Positions 11,561 to 25,710 of a stretch of DNA of 64,000 bases are shown here, piece by piece (the first letter of the stretch is position 1; each line of letters starts with the position of its first letter). The DNA is from Tubulanus polymorphus (taxonomy: Eukaryota > Nemertea > Palaeonemertea > Tubulaniformes > Tubulanidae). The stretch is taken from assembly GCF_964204645.1 (NCBI RefSeq), contig NC_134026.1:13172450-13236449 (forward strand). The letters are read 5' to 3'. Under the pieces are notes generated by a model that did not search any database, was not told where the DNA came from, and saw only the letters and a list, made by a program, of their open reading frames with translations. Both the position numbers and the translations under genes were made by a program.

Positions 11561-14170
11561 TAGGGGTCCAGGGACACCATGCCCACTTGGGGAGTGGTTT
11601 CAAGTGCTCAACAATCTAACAATTTCAATATTCAATACCCCTGGTGACCATATACAAAAACCAATGACCTTGAAACTCACCACAATAATAGAACATGTCA
11701 TATGCTACGATTTTGTAATTGATTGTGATAACAAAATACGCCTCGTTACCAATTTAATATGGAAATATTAAGTAGAAATAGGGGTCCAGGGACACCATGC
11801 CCACTTGGGAAGTGGTTCCAAATGCTCAACAATCTAACAATTTCAATATTCAACGCCCCCTGGTGACCATATACACTAGGGGTCCAGGGACACCATGCCC
11901 ACTTGGGAAGTGGTTTCAAATGCTCAACAATCTAACAATTTTAATATTCAACGCCCCCTGGTGACCATTTACAAAAACCAACGACCTTGAAACTCACCAC
12001 AATCATAGAACACGTCAGCAGCTACGATTTTGTAATTGATTGTGATAACAAAATATGCCTCGTTACCAATTTAATATGGAAATACTAAGTCATTCTACTA
12101 TTCAACGCCCCCTGGTGACCATATTCAAAACCCAATGACCTCGAAACTCACCACAATCATAGAACATGTCATGAACTACAACTTTGCAATTGATCATGGT
12201 AACAAAATATGCCTAGGTACCAATATAATAAGGAAATACTAAGTTATTCTACTATTCAACGCCCCTGGTGACCATATAGAAAAACTAATGTCCTAAAAAC
12301 TTGCAACAATCATAGGTGATGTCATGAGCTACAACTTTCCAATTGATTGTGGTTACAAAATATGCATAGGTACGAATATAATAAAGAAATGCTAAGATAT
12401 TGTATTATTCAACGCCCCCTGGTGGCCATATACGAAATCCAATTACCTTGAAACTCACCACAATCATAGAACACGTTATTAGCTACAACTTTCTAATTGA
12501 TTGTGGTAGCAAAATACGCTTAGGTATCAATATAATGTGGAAAAACTTTTTCCCACTTACGAATGAGTACTGGTGACACAAAGATGACCGCCAATTGCGT
12601 CATAATTGGCTGATGAAAAATACCTGTCTCAGGTATAAAACATCCCTTTCCATAAAATACCCATCACAAATTGCAATGAGAAATGGCAAACCAGTAGGAA
12701 GCTACAGGACTCAGAATTCGGGCCAAAATTAACATTTTTGGGCACTAAAAAGGTCATAGGACGGCCATCTTGAGTCCGACCGACCCAATTTTTGTTATGT
12801 TAAAGGGCCCTGGGGGGGATTCACATATATCCGAAAGACCAAGGTAATTGATCAAAGCGTCTTCAAAATTTCCCTCAAAAACTTCAAAAATGTGTAAAAA
12901 GTGCTGATTTTGGCGAACAACAATGGCTGCCAGCCGGCCATCTTGAATCTGACAGGGCCAGTTTTTGGGCTGAAGATGTGTCTAGGGTAGATACATGTAA
13001 AAACCAAATATCAAGACATTAACTTGAAGCATCTTCAAAACTTCCCAAAATAACTGGATTCCGTCTACGGACGGACGGACGGACGACGGACCGGACGAAA
13101 AGTGAACGCAATAGCCCGCTGGGACTAAAGTCCCAAGTGGGCTAAAAAACTAATGACCTTGAAACTCACCACAATCATAGGACATGTCAGCAGCTACGAT
13201 TTTGTAATTGATTGTGATAACAAAATATGCCTCGTTACCAATTTAATATGGAAATACTAAGTTATTCTACTATTCAACGCCCCCTGGTGACCATATTCAA
13301 AACCCAATGACCTCGAAACTCACCACAATCATAGAACATGCCATGAACTACAACTTTGCAATTGATCATGGTAACAAAATATGCCTAGGTACCAATATAA
13401 TAAGGAAATACTAAGTTATTCTACTATTCAACGCCCCCTGGTGACCATATAGAAAAACTAATGTCCTTACGAAATCCAATTACCTCGAAACTCACCACAA
13501 TCATAGAACACATTATGAGCTACAAGTTTCTAATTGATTGTGGTAGCAAAATACGCTTAGGTATCAATATAATGTGGAAAAATTTTTTTCCACTTACAAA
13601 TGAGTACTGGTGACACCAAGACGGCCGCCAATTGCGTCCTAATTGGCTGATGAAAAATACCTGTCTTAGGTATAAAACATCCCTTTCCAAAGAATACCCA
13701 TCACAAATTGCAATGAGAAATGGCAAACCAGTAGGAAGCTACAGGACTCGGAATTCGGGCCAAAATTAACATTTTTGGGCACTAAAAAGGTCATAGGACG
13801 GCCATCTTGAGTCTGATCGACCTAATTTTTGTTATGCTGATGGGCCCTGGGGGGATTCACATATATCCGAAAGATCGAGGTAATTGATCGAAGCGTCTTC
13901 AAAATTTCCCTCAAAAAGTTCAAAAATGTGTAAAAAGTGCTGATTTTGGCGAACAACAATGGCTGCCAGTCGGCCATCTTGATTCTGACAGGGCCAGTTT
14001 TTGGGCTGAAGATTTGTCTAGTTAGTTACATGTGTAACCCAAATATCAAGACGTTACCTTGAAGCGTCTTCAAAACTTCCCAAAATAACTGGATTCCGTC
14101 TACGGACGGACAGACGAACGGACGAAAAGTGAACGCAATAGCCCGCTGGGACAAAAGTCCCAAGTGGGCT
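11561..14170. repeat. Cluster of R1 repeat copies and internal duplications
   Basis: Several partial and near-complete copies of the 8131-8752 repeat lie head to tail. Starts at about 11561, 11780 and 11878 repeat the GGGACACCATGCCCACTTGG end. A module of about 150 bases with CGCCCCCTGGTGACCAT repeats from 11860 to 13460. The blocks ending at about 13142 and 14170 are a larger duplication roughly 1030 bases apart, each with the (CGGA)n tract and the CCCAAGTGGGCT end. Some copies are truncated by others. No gene is present. Confidence 0.7.
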
Positions 14171-15084
14171 AAAAATTCAGTTTGTTTTCCGTTTGCATTG
14201 CGCACGTGGTAATGTTATTGTTTACATCTGACGTCATCGATAAAATGAGGCGCGCAGCTATGCCTGCCTGTCAATCAACATAATTGGTTTACACTAAAAA
14301 TGCGCTTACTTGAAAAACTATGTAGTGTATCAATCTAGAATTTTCGGCACAATATCCGATGCTAAATACCTTACTTTAAAGGTTTATTTGGTGTAAATCG
14401 GATCACAAATATTTCTAATATTTTGTTCTTAACTTTTGAAGTGGAAGCCGGTGTCGGCATCAATGTGTGTATGGCTGTACGTACGGGTACTGGCGTTTTA
14501 ACAGACTCAGCATTGATGGTGTATTTATGCGCAAGTAGATGTAATGATTAGTTTGAACCAACCGCTACATCGGCATTCATTACGCATGATTTTAGAAAAT
14601 TATATTATTCAGAGTATTTGAATATATCTATCATGATAATTATAATATTCTTAAGACAAGCGAATTACGTATGTGGACCTATTTCATTGAGGCGTATCAC
14701 TCAATCTGAAAAAAAAAAATCTTCCGATCCTGTCACGTGACTGCAACTTGACAATAGCTTAGGTTCTCATTCTTCGAACCAAAAATCCTGTTGAGTCCCG
14801 AGTGGACCAAATCCATGGATAACACTGGTTTAGAAATAGGCTAACTGAAACTGCTTTATTCAACCAAAAGGCAACATGACTTCGTTGCACGAGTTACACA
14901 CCATTTCCGGTCATACTTATTACACAAAGATACCGTATAACAACTACAAACACTACAACTCCTCCCTTCTCAGAATTAAACCAATGTTTAACAAGGCAAT
15001 TCGATACTACGTATCTATGTCCCCCGCGATAGCCAGTAGGGAATGAATGCCCCCCGAAGACACTAATCTTTGGTATAGAAAAAT
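14171..15084. other. No gene seen
   Basis: Noncoding spacer between the R1 cluster and the satellite. It has a short poly-A tract near 14710 and no recognised exon or RNA gene. Confidence 0.45.
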
Positions 15085-16668
15085 AATGAGTGTATCCAGG
15101 GATAACCATACTATGAAATATCATTTTCCCGCTATGAATGGTTATTTAAGAATTGAGTTTACAGGGTTTTAGGCAAAAGACGTCTACCAACCTTGACCTT
15201 TGACCCTAGAACTCCAAAATCACTAATCCACATCCTCTCCCCAGGGGTAATCATACTATGAAATAGCGTTGTTCTGTTATCAATGGTTCTTCTTGGATCG
15301 TGTTTACAAGGTTTCATATGAATGATATCTAGTGACCTTGACCTTTTTCCCCAAAATCTATAGGGCACATCCTCTCCCTAGGGGTAATCATGCGATGTAA
15401 TATCATTGTATTGCTATCAACAGTTCTTTCTGAATCACATTCACGACACAAGGTTTCACATGAATGACCTGAAGTGACCTTGACCTTTGATCCTTGGAGC
15501 CCAGAATCAATAGGGCACATCCTCTCCCTAGATGTAATCATACTACGTAATATCATGGTCCTGCTATCAACGGTTCTTCTGGAATGACTTTCAAAAGGTT
15601 TCACATGAATGACCTGTAGTGACCTTGAACTTTCGTACTTGGACCCCAAAATCAATAGGGCACATCCTCTCCCTAGGGCAAATCATACTACATAATATCA
15701 TCGTCCTGCTATCGACGGTTCTTCTTGAATCACATTCACAAGGTTTTACATGAATGACCTGTAGTGACCTTGACCTTTGATCCTTGGACCCCAGAATCAA
15801 TAGGGCACATCCTCTCCCTAGGGGTAATCATACTACGTATTATCATGGTCCTGCTATCAACGGTTCTTCTTGAATGATGTTCACAAGGTTTCACATGAAT
15901 GACCTGTAGTGACCTTGACCTTTGGTACTTGGACCCAAAAATCAATAGGGCACATCCTCTCCCTAGGGCAAATCATACTACGTAATATCATCGTCCTGCT
16001 ATCGACGGTTCTTCTTGAATCACATTCACAAGGTTTTACATGAATGACCTGTAGTCACCTTGACCTTTGATCCTTGGACCCCAGAATCAATAGGGCACAT
16101 CCTCTCCCTAGGGGTAATCATACTACGTAATATCATGGTCCTGCTATCAACGGTTCTTCTTGAATCACATTCACAAGGTTTTACATGAATGACCTGTAGT
16201 GACCTTGACCTTTGATCCTTGGACCCCAGAATCAATAGGGCACATCCTCTCCCTAGGGGTAATCATACTACGTAATATCATGGTCCTGCTATCAACGGTT
16301 CTTCTTGAATGACTTTGACAAGGTTTCACATGAATGACCTGTAGTGACCTTGACCTTTGGTCCTTGGACCCCAAAATCAATAGGGCACATCCTCTCCCTC
16401 GGCATAATCATACTACGTAATATCATGGTCCTGCTATCAACGGTTCGTCTTGAATGGCGTTCACAAGCTTTCACATGAATGACTTGTAGTGACCTTGACC
16501 TTTGGTACTTGAACCCAAAAATCAATAGGTCACATCCTCTCCCTAGGGGTAATCATACTACGTAATATCACGGTCCTGCTATCGACGGTTCTTCTTGAAT
16601 CACGTTCACAAGGTTTTACATGAATGACCTGAAGTGACCTTGACCTTTGGTCCTTGGACCCCAACATG
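15085..16668. repeat. 145-bp satellite, about 11 units
   Basis: The landmark GGGCACATCCTCTCCCTA recurs at about 15652, 15797, 15942, 16087, 16232, 16377 and 16522, an exact 145-base period. Older, more diverged units lie to the left (one about 150 bases from 15357). Every unit carries CCTTGACCTTTG or a close variant; read on the minus strand this contains TCAAGGTCA, the extended half-site of monomeric nuclear receptors. Minus-strand open frames of about 69 codons recur once per unit only because stops are absent, and are not genes. Central units are nearly identical, so recent unequal exchange or gene conversion is likely. Confidence 0.9.
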
Positions 16669-16769
16669 ATTCCTAAGGTATGTTTTACCAGCCTCATTCT
16701 GGACAGTTAAATCAATGGCAAACGAGGCATCCGTCACTTAGATTTCATCTATTACATATTATTATAAAA

Positions 16770-16935
16770 CACGTTTTCTAAGTCAACAAGGTAACTAATT
16801 TATTTATTTTAGTACAAAGGTTTGATTTGACACTAAAATCAGTTGTTGCATTGGAATTAACAGGAGTTAACCTCTATATGATACTTAAGCATCAGACATT
16901 GTAGGGAACGGGTATCGACTTGTATTCAGACTATA
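16770..16935. repeat. Terminal part of dispersed repeat X, copy 1
   Basis: This block, from ACGTTTTCTAAGTCAAC through TTAACCTCTATATGATAC, is found reversed at 19255-19353 plus 22841-22920, and again at 27430-27600. The opposite orientation of the first two suggests they are the two ends of one larger element. The copy at 27.5 kb shows the sequence uninterrupted. Confidence 0.65.
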
Positions 16936-17818
16936 AACGACTGTGAAAGTTTCAAAACTGAGTGATCCATAAACGGCTGATTATGCCATTATTGGCAGAA
17001 AACGCCGAAATTGGCAGAATAAGCCGTTTTTGGAAAGTGTTCCTGACTGTCTATATGATACTTTAGCGTCAGACGTTAGGGAACCAATAACAATTACGAC
17101 TGGTATTCAGACTAAGTAGGCTATGGCCCGAATCAGCCACCATACATTCCTTAACCTTATAGACAGCAAGCCCGTAGCCAGGGGGGTTCCTCCGTTTGAA
17201 CAAACGCCCCTTTTTAGAAAGTGCCCTTAATGATTTTTTTTAGCCTATATAAAAGGTTCAGAGGCACCACTTGAGATGTTCAAGCCACATCCTACCAGCA
17301 ACTCTCAGCTCCGTTGTTTATAATGTTTGTGGCTGACCCTGTCACTAGGCTCATACAGTAACACAGTTGCAGATTAAAAAACTCTTTTCATTCATAATTC
17401 TTTAATAATAGTATTCTTTTAAATTACATTTCACTGATTCTATAGATATTTCTTCAATGAAAATTGCTCCAGTAATACAGATTCATATAAAAAATCATCA
17501 TTTTCAAATTCACCAGTCACCTTACGTCGGCGAAACAACTACATGCAATGTTCAATGACGGAGGATAGGTTAACCTCGTCTTGGCCCTCATGCACATACA
17601 TTACGTTGAGGTGTATAGATACCAAAGCTGAGACGCTGAAACATCCAGAGTAACTTACAGGCCCGTGCCCAGGGGGTGCATAGGTTGGTGCACCCCTCCC
17701 ACAGAATCTTGAGTTCCACTATTTTTTTCAAAGAAAATTACTTAGACTTGATTTCACGTCTTTCTTCTCTCGCACTTGCTCACATTCATATAACTATGAT
17801 ATAGATAAAGACTGATAT

Positions 17819-18979
17819 AAACAAGAAAATTAATTCTAATAAATTATTTGACGCCTGCAAAAAAATGTAGAATTTCTGGGATAAGCTAATGTGGAATTGC
17901 AAATTTGAAATCGAAGTTTTAAGAAATTTGGGGAATTATGAGGTTTGGCGATTGGGTAGATGATACAGGTCTTCGACTGGTCTAATTTAAAAAAAAAAAT
18001 TGTCAACTCTCGACCGACTTCGATTCACTTCTAAGCTCTAAGCTCTACGCCTCTAAGCTGGTCTGCAACTTCATTACCTCCATGGTTGAAGAAAGAGCTC
18101 TTCTGATGTCTGCTTCATCATGATTTCGAGCATATTGTGTAGCCAGCCAGCCCGGTCCCCGGTTTTGTTGTCACTCGATATCCTAGTCTTGAGTCTGGGT
18201 TGAAGTAGACATTGTCATTTAAATAACTTATGTTATTCTGTATGAATTACCCGTGTATCTTGTATTTTGTATTTTCTTATTATAAAATTTGTAACTTTAT
18301 TGAATTTGGGAATTCTATCCCGGAATTTCAATGTAATAAGGATCAATAAAGAATGGAATTGAATTGTCAGCTAATACACATGCCATCAGTGGACGCGGAG
18401 CCGTATATGACAGCTATGCTATTATAAATTGCTAATCTCATGAAACCTGCATACCCCTAATATCGAAAATATCTCTAAAACATTTGAATATTGAAATTAT
18501 ATGTTTACACGTTTTTACATTGACCGCTTGTAGCCGCCGATGAACTTCACGCCGGCCCTACACAGATCGTAGATAGCTTCGTCATTCCACCAGCATCCCC
18601 ATGTCAGGGTCTGACTTTTATATCAGACTTCCAAATCATGTATACATCCGCCATTTAAACGAATAATCTGATTTACTTATCATTTCTATACATGCCTGCC
18701 GCTTCCGACATAATCACACATCCTTTACTATTACAATACGTCTTCTCGTGATATTCAATGCAATATAACATTTTGATGTTCAAATAGAGGTCATTATATA
18801 ATCATAGGAAGCCATTCTACATCTTTGTCAATAATATTTTGCCAAATAGCTTGTATGTGTACACATAGACCTGTGACGTTTTGCACATCGATTTACGGTT
18901 GTCGTTTGTAAAATAACGCTGAATGGTCTACATTGTTTAGGTTTCATAATGGTAACGTTTTATAAGGCGTCAAAAAAAT
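17819..18979. repeat. 1.16-kb repeat, copy 1, with a retroelement-like 3' end
   Basis: This stretch is nearly the same as 19753-20906, in direct orientation. It contains GGATCAATAAAGAATGG followed by AATTGAATTG, a polyadenylation signal with a short AATTG repeat, which looks like the 3' end of a non-LTR retrotransposon or SINE. No open reading frame of a retroelement survives. Confidence 0.65.
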
Positions 18980-19353
18980 TTGCCAGTCTCCATAAACGAA
19001 GGATGAGAATCTAGTACATGTTGTTGGATTAATAGACCTAATAAAAACTTATTCTGAAAATGTTTCGAGGATTAATTACATTATTTCAGTGACATTTTTA
19101 TATGAAATATTCACTAAAATTTGGCCAGTAATGCATTTAAAACATTTCCATTTTCAAAATTTTCTTGGCGCTCGCGATCATTACGACACAATCAAATGAG
19201 TTACACACCCTCTCTAAATTCGCACCCAGCCAAGAGAGGCTGCGTACGGGCGAGTCTGAATACCAGTCGTTGTTACCGGTTCCCTACAACGTCTGACGCT
19301 AAAGTATCATATAGGGGTTAACTCCTGTTAATTGCAATGCAACAACTGATTTT

Positions 19354-22300
19354 CGGTTCCTGAACTTCGCTGAAAAAGCTGAAACACTGAAATAAAAACG
19401 CTGAAATTTCAGGGAATATCCGAAAAACGCTGAAATTTCAGGGAATTCCCGAAAAACCCTGAAATCGTGCTAGGTACCGACAATACACGTTTTGAAATAT
19501 TTTCTGGGCCGGTGTCCGCTGCCGAGTCCTGTACTGTGTTTTAGTCTCTACCTTCGGTTACAGAGACATGCATGGACGGTATGTGTGGAGTATACTTCTA
19601 GAGGGCCACTCGTTGGACAAATTAATTTGCTTTAAATCCGGATTTTTAATGCGTACAGGCAGCATAATGAGGAAAACCCATTCACAAACCGTGCAAGCCA
19701 ACTTAAACACTATGCTCAATATTCCAAGAATATGGTTTACTTCTGCAAGATGCAACAAGAAAATTAATTTTAATAGATTATTTGACGCCTGCGAAAAAAA
19801 TGTAGAATTTCTGGGATAAGCTAGTGTGGAATTGCAAATTTGCAATCGAAGTTTTAAGAAATTTGAGGAATTATGGGGTTTGACGATTGGGTAGATGATA
19901 CAGGTCTTCGACTGGTCTAAATAAAAAAAATTGTCAACTTGCGACTGACTTCGATTCATTTTTGCCTCTAAGCTGGTCTGCAACTTCATTGCCTCCATGG
20001 TTGAAGAAAGAGCTCTTCTGATGTCTGCTTCATCATGAGTTTGAGCATGATCGTGTAGCCAGCCGGCCCGGTCCCCGGGCCCGGTTTGGCTGTCACTCGA
20101 TATCCTAGTCTTGAGTCTGGGTTGAAGTAGACATTGTCATTTAAATAACTTATTCATGTTATTCTAAATGAATTACCCATGTGTCTTGTATTTTGTATTT
20201 TCTTATTTTAGAATTTGTAAATTTATTGAATTTGGGAAATTTATCCGGGAATTTCAATTTAATAAGGATCAATAAAGAATTGAATTGAATTGTTACCTAA
20301 TACACATGCCATCAGTGGATGCGGAGCCGTATAAGACAGCTATGCTTTTATAAATTGCTAATCCCTTGAAACCTGCATACCCCTAATATCGAACATATTT
20401 TCTAAAATATTTGAATATTGAAATTACATGTTTACACGTTTTCATATTGACCGCTAGTAGCCGCCGATGAAATTCACACCGGCCCTACACAGATCGTAGA
20501 TAGCTTCGTCATTCCACCAGCATCCCCATGTCAGGGTCTGACTTCTATATCAGACTTCCAAATCGTGTATACATCCGCCATTTAACCGAATAATCCGATT
20601 TACTTATCATTTCTATATATGCCTGCCGCATCTGATATAATCATACATCCATTTCTATTACAATACGTCCTCTCAAGATATTCAATGCAATATAACATTT
20701 CGACGTTCAAATAGAGGTCATTATATAATCACAGGAAGCCATTCTACATCTTTGTCAATAACATTTTGCCAAATAGCTTGTAAGTGTACACATAGACCTG
20801 TGACGTTTTGCACATCGATTTACGGTAGTCGTTTGTAAAATGACGCTGAATGGTTAACGTTGTTTAGGTTTCATAACGGTAACGTTTTATAAGGCGTCAA
20901 AAAAATCTTATTTGACTGTTCATGTATAAAACATGATTATGAGCAACTTTTCTTTTGTCAACACGTTGATGAGCGATGGACTATGGTATTCTCTGAAGGA
21001 GGTAAATCAAATTTGACAGCTAGTTATATAAATGATGCAGCTCTAACTAAATTTCTTTTCAATTCACCGTGGAATGGAATGGAATGGATTGACGCCAATG
21101 GCATGCAGTAGGCCCCTACGTATGGGGCATACTAATTAGCGTCAACCAATTAATCTAAATCGGGCAAACCATTCAACAACTGTGAATAATTCATTTGCTG
21201 TGGTGTGAAAATAATTAGTTTTTTTGAAGAAATGACATACCAACTGTTAGAAAAATGTACCGATTCTTATTTCTAGACTACTACTGTATCTATAAAAGGA
21301 GGAGTCATAGACAAAGTTGATTTGCTTAGCTGGACACACTTCTTGTCAAGTACATCATCTCAAGTACTGGGTGTTTTGTAAGTTTAATTTCAATATTTAT
21401 TTACATAGTGCTGTTCCCTCGGACCTCAGTGCTTTCAAACTAGGCCCACCCCGTAGGCTATATAGTCCAGGGTGTATTAGCCACTATTCTTTTATTTCCT
21501 ACTTAAAGGCACCTTTTTCTATTTTTAGACTCGGGCTAAGAATGTGCAAATTTTTTGAGATATTGAGAAATCAGATGGCACCAGTAAACTTCAACTGCGA
21601 AATTTGCAGGATAGCTGAACGACACGATTTTTAAAAATAAAATGGCTATTTGAATGCTATTTGAGTAATAACTTGATTCAACCAGAGAAAAATAAGTCAA
21701 TTGCGGATGTACAGTACACCCACTTTACTTCCCTGTTTTCCTGCTACCAAATTTTTAGTCTTAAGCTAAGCGATATTCTAAGGTATGCTAGTGGATTTCA
21801 TTAGAATATGAAGCAATGGAACCAGAATTCAAGCCCGAGTTTTAAGCGAACTATTGATTCTGATATAATGTAAGAACTGATTTCCTGTGTACTCTTGCAG
21901 AATGTGTTATGTATTATTTTAAGCTGTTAAATAATATAGTTAGACAAACGTCAAATTATTGGATCTTTCTTGTTGACTCGTTTAATTTTGTGAGTTTAGA
22001 GTTCCAGTCAATCCACAATGTGCAGTGCCTAGCCTTCATCTACAATAAAACCAAGCCTGTGTATGGGAAAATGTCGTTCGACTCGTATAAGCCAGACAAA
22101 TCAAAGCATGCAAAACATTGCAGATAGTAGTCTCCAGCAAGTTGAAAGAGAAAGTAAACCAGGTTTTACCCCGTACCCTACCCGGGAATGAAAGACACTT
22201 CAAGACTCCTTCCTCCTTGTAGAAATTGTAGAAATACGGCACCCAATCGTAGCAATGCTAAGTACAGTATACTATGACGGTTGAACCTTTATTAACGAAT

Positions 22301-22840
22301 TTCAATGACACCGAAAATAGAATCATTATAATCATAAGTTCCATGCTAGCACTTAATTTGGGTTATCAGGTTCAGCCTAACTGTACTTTCATTCAGCTAC
22401 TACTTGTATGAGGCTTGGCAATAATAAGTTGCAAGAAATCACCAAACATAAGAAAAAATATTGAGAATTAATATTACTGTAATTAAGAATTTATTCAAAT
22501 GAAGTGATAACTTCATTGTTAGATCGTACCGGTATATGCACATAAAACAAAAAACACATCTAACAATCCACGCAATCCGGAATCGATCAAGTCAAACATG
22601 ACGACGACCTTAAGGCATGTCTCTGTAACCGAAGGTAGAGACTAAAACACGGTTCAGGACTCGGCAGCGGACACCGGCCCGGAAAATATTTCAAAACGTG
22701 TATTGTCGGTACCTAGCACGATTTCAGCGTTTTTCGGGAATTCCCTGAAATGTCAGCGTTTTTTGGAAATTCCCTGAAATTTCAGCGTTTTTATTTCCGC
22801 GTTTCAGTGTTTCAGCTGTTTCAGCGAAGTTCAGGAACCG
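19354..22840. mobile_element. Mutator-like non-autonomous transposon, 3487 bp
   Basis: Both ends carry inverted repeats of about 210 bp, starting CGGTTCCTGAACTTCGCTGA on the left and the reverse complement on the right. They include the stretch with TCTCTACCTTCGGTTACAGAG. The flanks are ACTGATTTT at 19345-19353 and again at 22841-22849, a 9-bp target duplication. The same repeat without the insertion is seen near 27515 (CAACTGATTTTAATGTC), which confirms the empty site. Long inverted ends plus a 9-bp duplication fit the Mutator superfamily. I see no transposase. A 1.15-kb repeat copy lies inside (19753-20906), so the element carries captured or nested sequence. Confidence 0.8.
19753..20906. 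repeat. 1.16-kb repeat, copy 2, inside the Mutator-like element
   Basis: Direct-orientation paralogue of 17819-18979, from ACAAGAAAATTAATTTTAAT to GGCGTCAAAAAAATC, including the GGATCAATAAAGAATTG tail. Confidence 0.65.
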
Positions 22841-22849
22841 ACTGATTTT

Positions 22850-25710
22850 AGTGTCAAATCAAACCTTTGTACTAAAACAAATTAATAAGTTACCTCGTTG
22901 ACTTTGAAAACGTGTTTTATAATATAATTTTTGATGATTTAAATCGCGAACCGGAGAATCTATTGATTTGATTTGAATTGATTGCCACAATCGGGATATC
23001 CAATACGGACCAAATTACTAAATGTCATAATTCAATATGTCTCTCTAAAATTACTCTTAATGTTATTTTTTGTTGATAAAACGCATAAATTTTGGTCAAT
23101 TTTACCATAAGTAGGTATGTTCATATCGCGCCACTATCGATTCTGACGACCATTATTGATTCGGAAAATTGTGATGCGCGTTTTTACTACGTGTTTTGAC
23201 ATCACATAGTAACATCATTCATAAAAACCGTCTATCAATGCAAATGAGCTAAAATCTTTTGGGATCAACCAATAAGATCGATCTTTATCACTTGGGGGTT
23301 GGTTTAGTGTATAAATCCGCATTTTAGTCGAAGAAAATAGAAATCGAAAAATACCCCATTTCAAAAGCAAAATTTGTCTGCTTAGGACCTGGAATAAGCG
23401 ACAAATCATCAGGAATCGGTAGGTTTAGGATCTTAGAATTCAAATACTGAAGACCGCATGATTTTATTTGCGTCGGGGCTGAGCAACCGCTGCCAAAAAT
23501 GTCGATGTCTATGTTTTGCGTTGAAGCTAGTGATACAAAATGGCGCCCCGCACTTGTTATTATTGAATGATGACGCGCCGCGTTGCTTGCGATGAGATCA
23601 ATATTCAACAATTATTCATCGGTCTAGCGGTGAATTATTGTATTTATTTTCCGATTCATAATTGTTTATCACTATATTTCTGAATATTAGGACAGATTTG
23701 GCGAAATGATCGGTAAAATTTTTTTTTGCGCACGCGGACCGCCACTAAGCTCCTGTCAGTAAAGCGGCTGTGGAAAGAGGGAGACATCTAATGGGATGAA
23801 TTGTGGCTTGTGATGGGCAAATATAGAGGCGCGTGATGCATGGATGAGAACGCCGACCTGTAAAATCCGCGGGTTATTTTTCTTGAGTGACATACGCGAA
23901 CCAGCATGACGGCGCAGCCGTCAGCACTAGCGAGCGCCGAAGGCGCGAAGCAATTTTGGGGGGGTTTGGGGGCCCTCCCCCAAGAAAATTTTAGAAATTA
24001 AATACGTTTTCCGAGCACTTAGAGCGATCTCGAACCCATGAACGACTATTATATTTTGGAAGGTAATGGCTAGTTCCAATGTGGTACATCCTCATTTGAT
24101 GACATTCAGCATCTCATGCATTACGGGTCGAGCCCTGAATTATTGCAGTAAAAATGCGCCGATGAATGCTCACTAAAAATCATCACCAAGTAGTGTATAA
24201 TATCCGAAAGCGTTCGCCACACACACGCAGCAACAGTAAGTAGACCTATATACGTTACTACTGTTGCTGTGCGTGCGTGTCTGCAACCGATCGATAAAAT
24301 ACATACAAACTCATCGTAGTACAAATGTACATACAAAATCACTGTGTTGCAATGAATATGCATTGAAATGCGATACTTTTACGTGACGATAAGTAAAACA
24401 GGCACTGAACGCTTTTACGGTTCACCTGATTACCGATCGCGCCGGACCAATTGAGTGAGATCATCACCCCCCCCCATACTTTTACATCATTTTTGGACTA
24501 TTTGGAAAATTGATATTTTTCAATAGTGAAACCGCGGATCCGCGGGGAATTCTCATCTCTGGTGATGGGACAGTGAGGCTCCCGAGGGGATTTTCCCGAA
24601 GCAGCAAAATTGATTTATATATAAAATTTTGTTGAAATCTAGCAGAAAACAAAACAAATGGATTATTATTAGTTATTATTAGTACTATTACTATTGCTTG
24701 GTTTAGGTTTCTAAACTGATTGATTTTATAATGATATCATGAATATAGGATTTCCGATTTCAGAGTTTTGAGCTAGGCCAAGCCTGATTTTCTGATATTC
24801 TTTACTAAAATTAGTCATTTAGCGAATGATAATATTTATAATTGGTATATTTTAATCAATTTGCAATAGACCTGACTGATAGGCCTTGACAATCATGTTT
24901 GATTCATTTCAATAATTATGTAGTGAAAAAAATAATTTCTTCTGAAATCATATCAATATTTTTCTTGTCATTACCATGGAAACTAAATAATATCAGATAA
25001 AAATTTTTCGGTCTTTCAACTTCACCTGAAAGTGCTATGAATGTATTTCTCTTTGAATTTTTAGTCCATCTCTTTTAGTTTAGGCTAAGAGATAATGAAG
25101 TTTGCTTACATGAAATATTGCCTTCTTAGAACAGTTTTAGTGTATTGAAACATGAAGACACTTTTTGCTTAAATTTTCAAACTTCAATTTGCGTTAGGCC
25201 TATCTCAAAAACTACTGAAGATAATTCAAAAATTTAAAAAGCATATTGTTATTTGAGCCCTCCCCATTCCATCAAGCTTTCTTTCAGTAAGATTGAAGCT
25301 ATTTGAATTTTTTATGGATAAAGCTACCATAAGAATTTGAAACAAGAATAATATCTGCATTGGCATCAATGTCAGTCAAAAAAAAGTTTCCGCATTTTAC
25401 AGTCTCATCATGCAACACCGCCATGTTTGTTAGGTATGTTGCTGCACTTCAACTGTTTTTTGAGGCGACTAGTCAAAAGTTTTGAGGTACTACGATCGTC
25501 AAAAGCTACTTAGGATTACAAATTCATGCACAAAAAATAGGCCTAGTTAACTTCCATCTGATTACAGAACAGTTCGAGGTAAGTTGATGGTGTTTTCAGG
25601 GGTGAAATAGACGCTCAAAGCTTTGTCCCTCAAAATGAGGGACGAAAATTTACCTTATATGAGCACTTTCCCCCTAGACGTTGTTTGAGGAACGACGGCT
25701 AGGTACTAAA
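22850..25710. other. Noncoding, decayed repeats
   Basis: Contains the resumed arm of repeat X (to about 23100; a similar stretch lies at 27550-27780) and a GC-rich piece at about 23880-24000 with GCGCCGAAGGCGCGAAGC and a G-run, which looks like the end of a DNA transposon. I see no gene. The short open frames at 23215-23611 and 24121-24363 have no domains. Confidence 0.45.

Noticed and set aside
15329-16525. Seven similar minus-strand proteins of about 69-108 residues
   Set aside because: They are the 145-bp satellite read in one open frame; there is no gene structure.
19558-19998. A 146-codon minus-strand open frame
   Set aside because: It straddles the Mutator-like terminal repeat and the internal 1.15-kb repeat; the homologous copy at 17.8-18.1 kb is not open.
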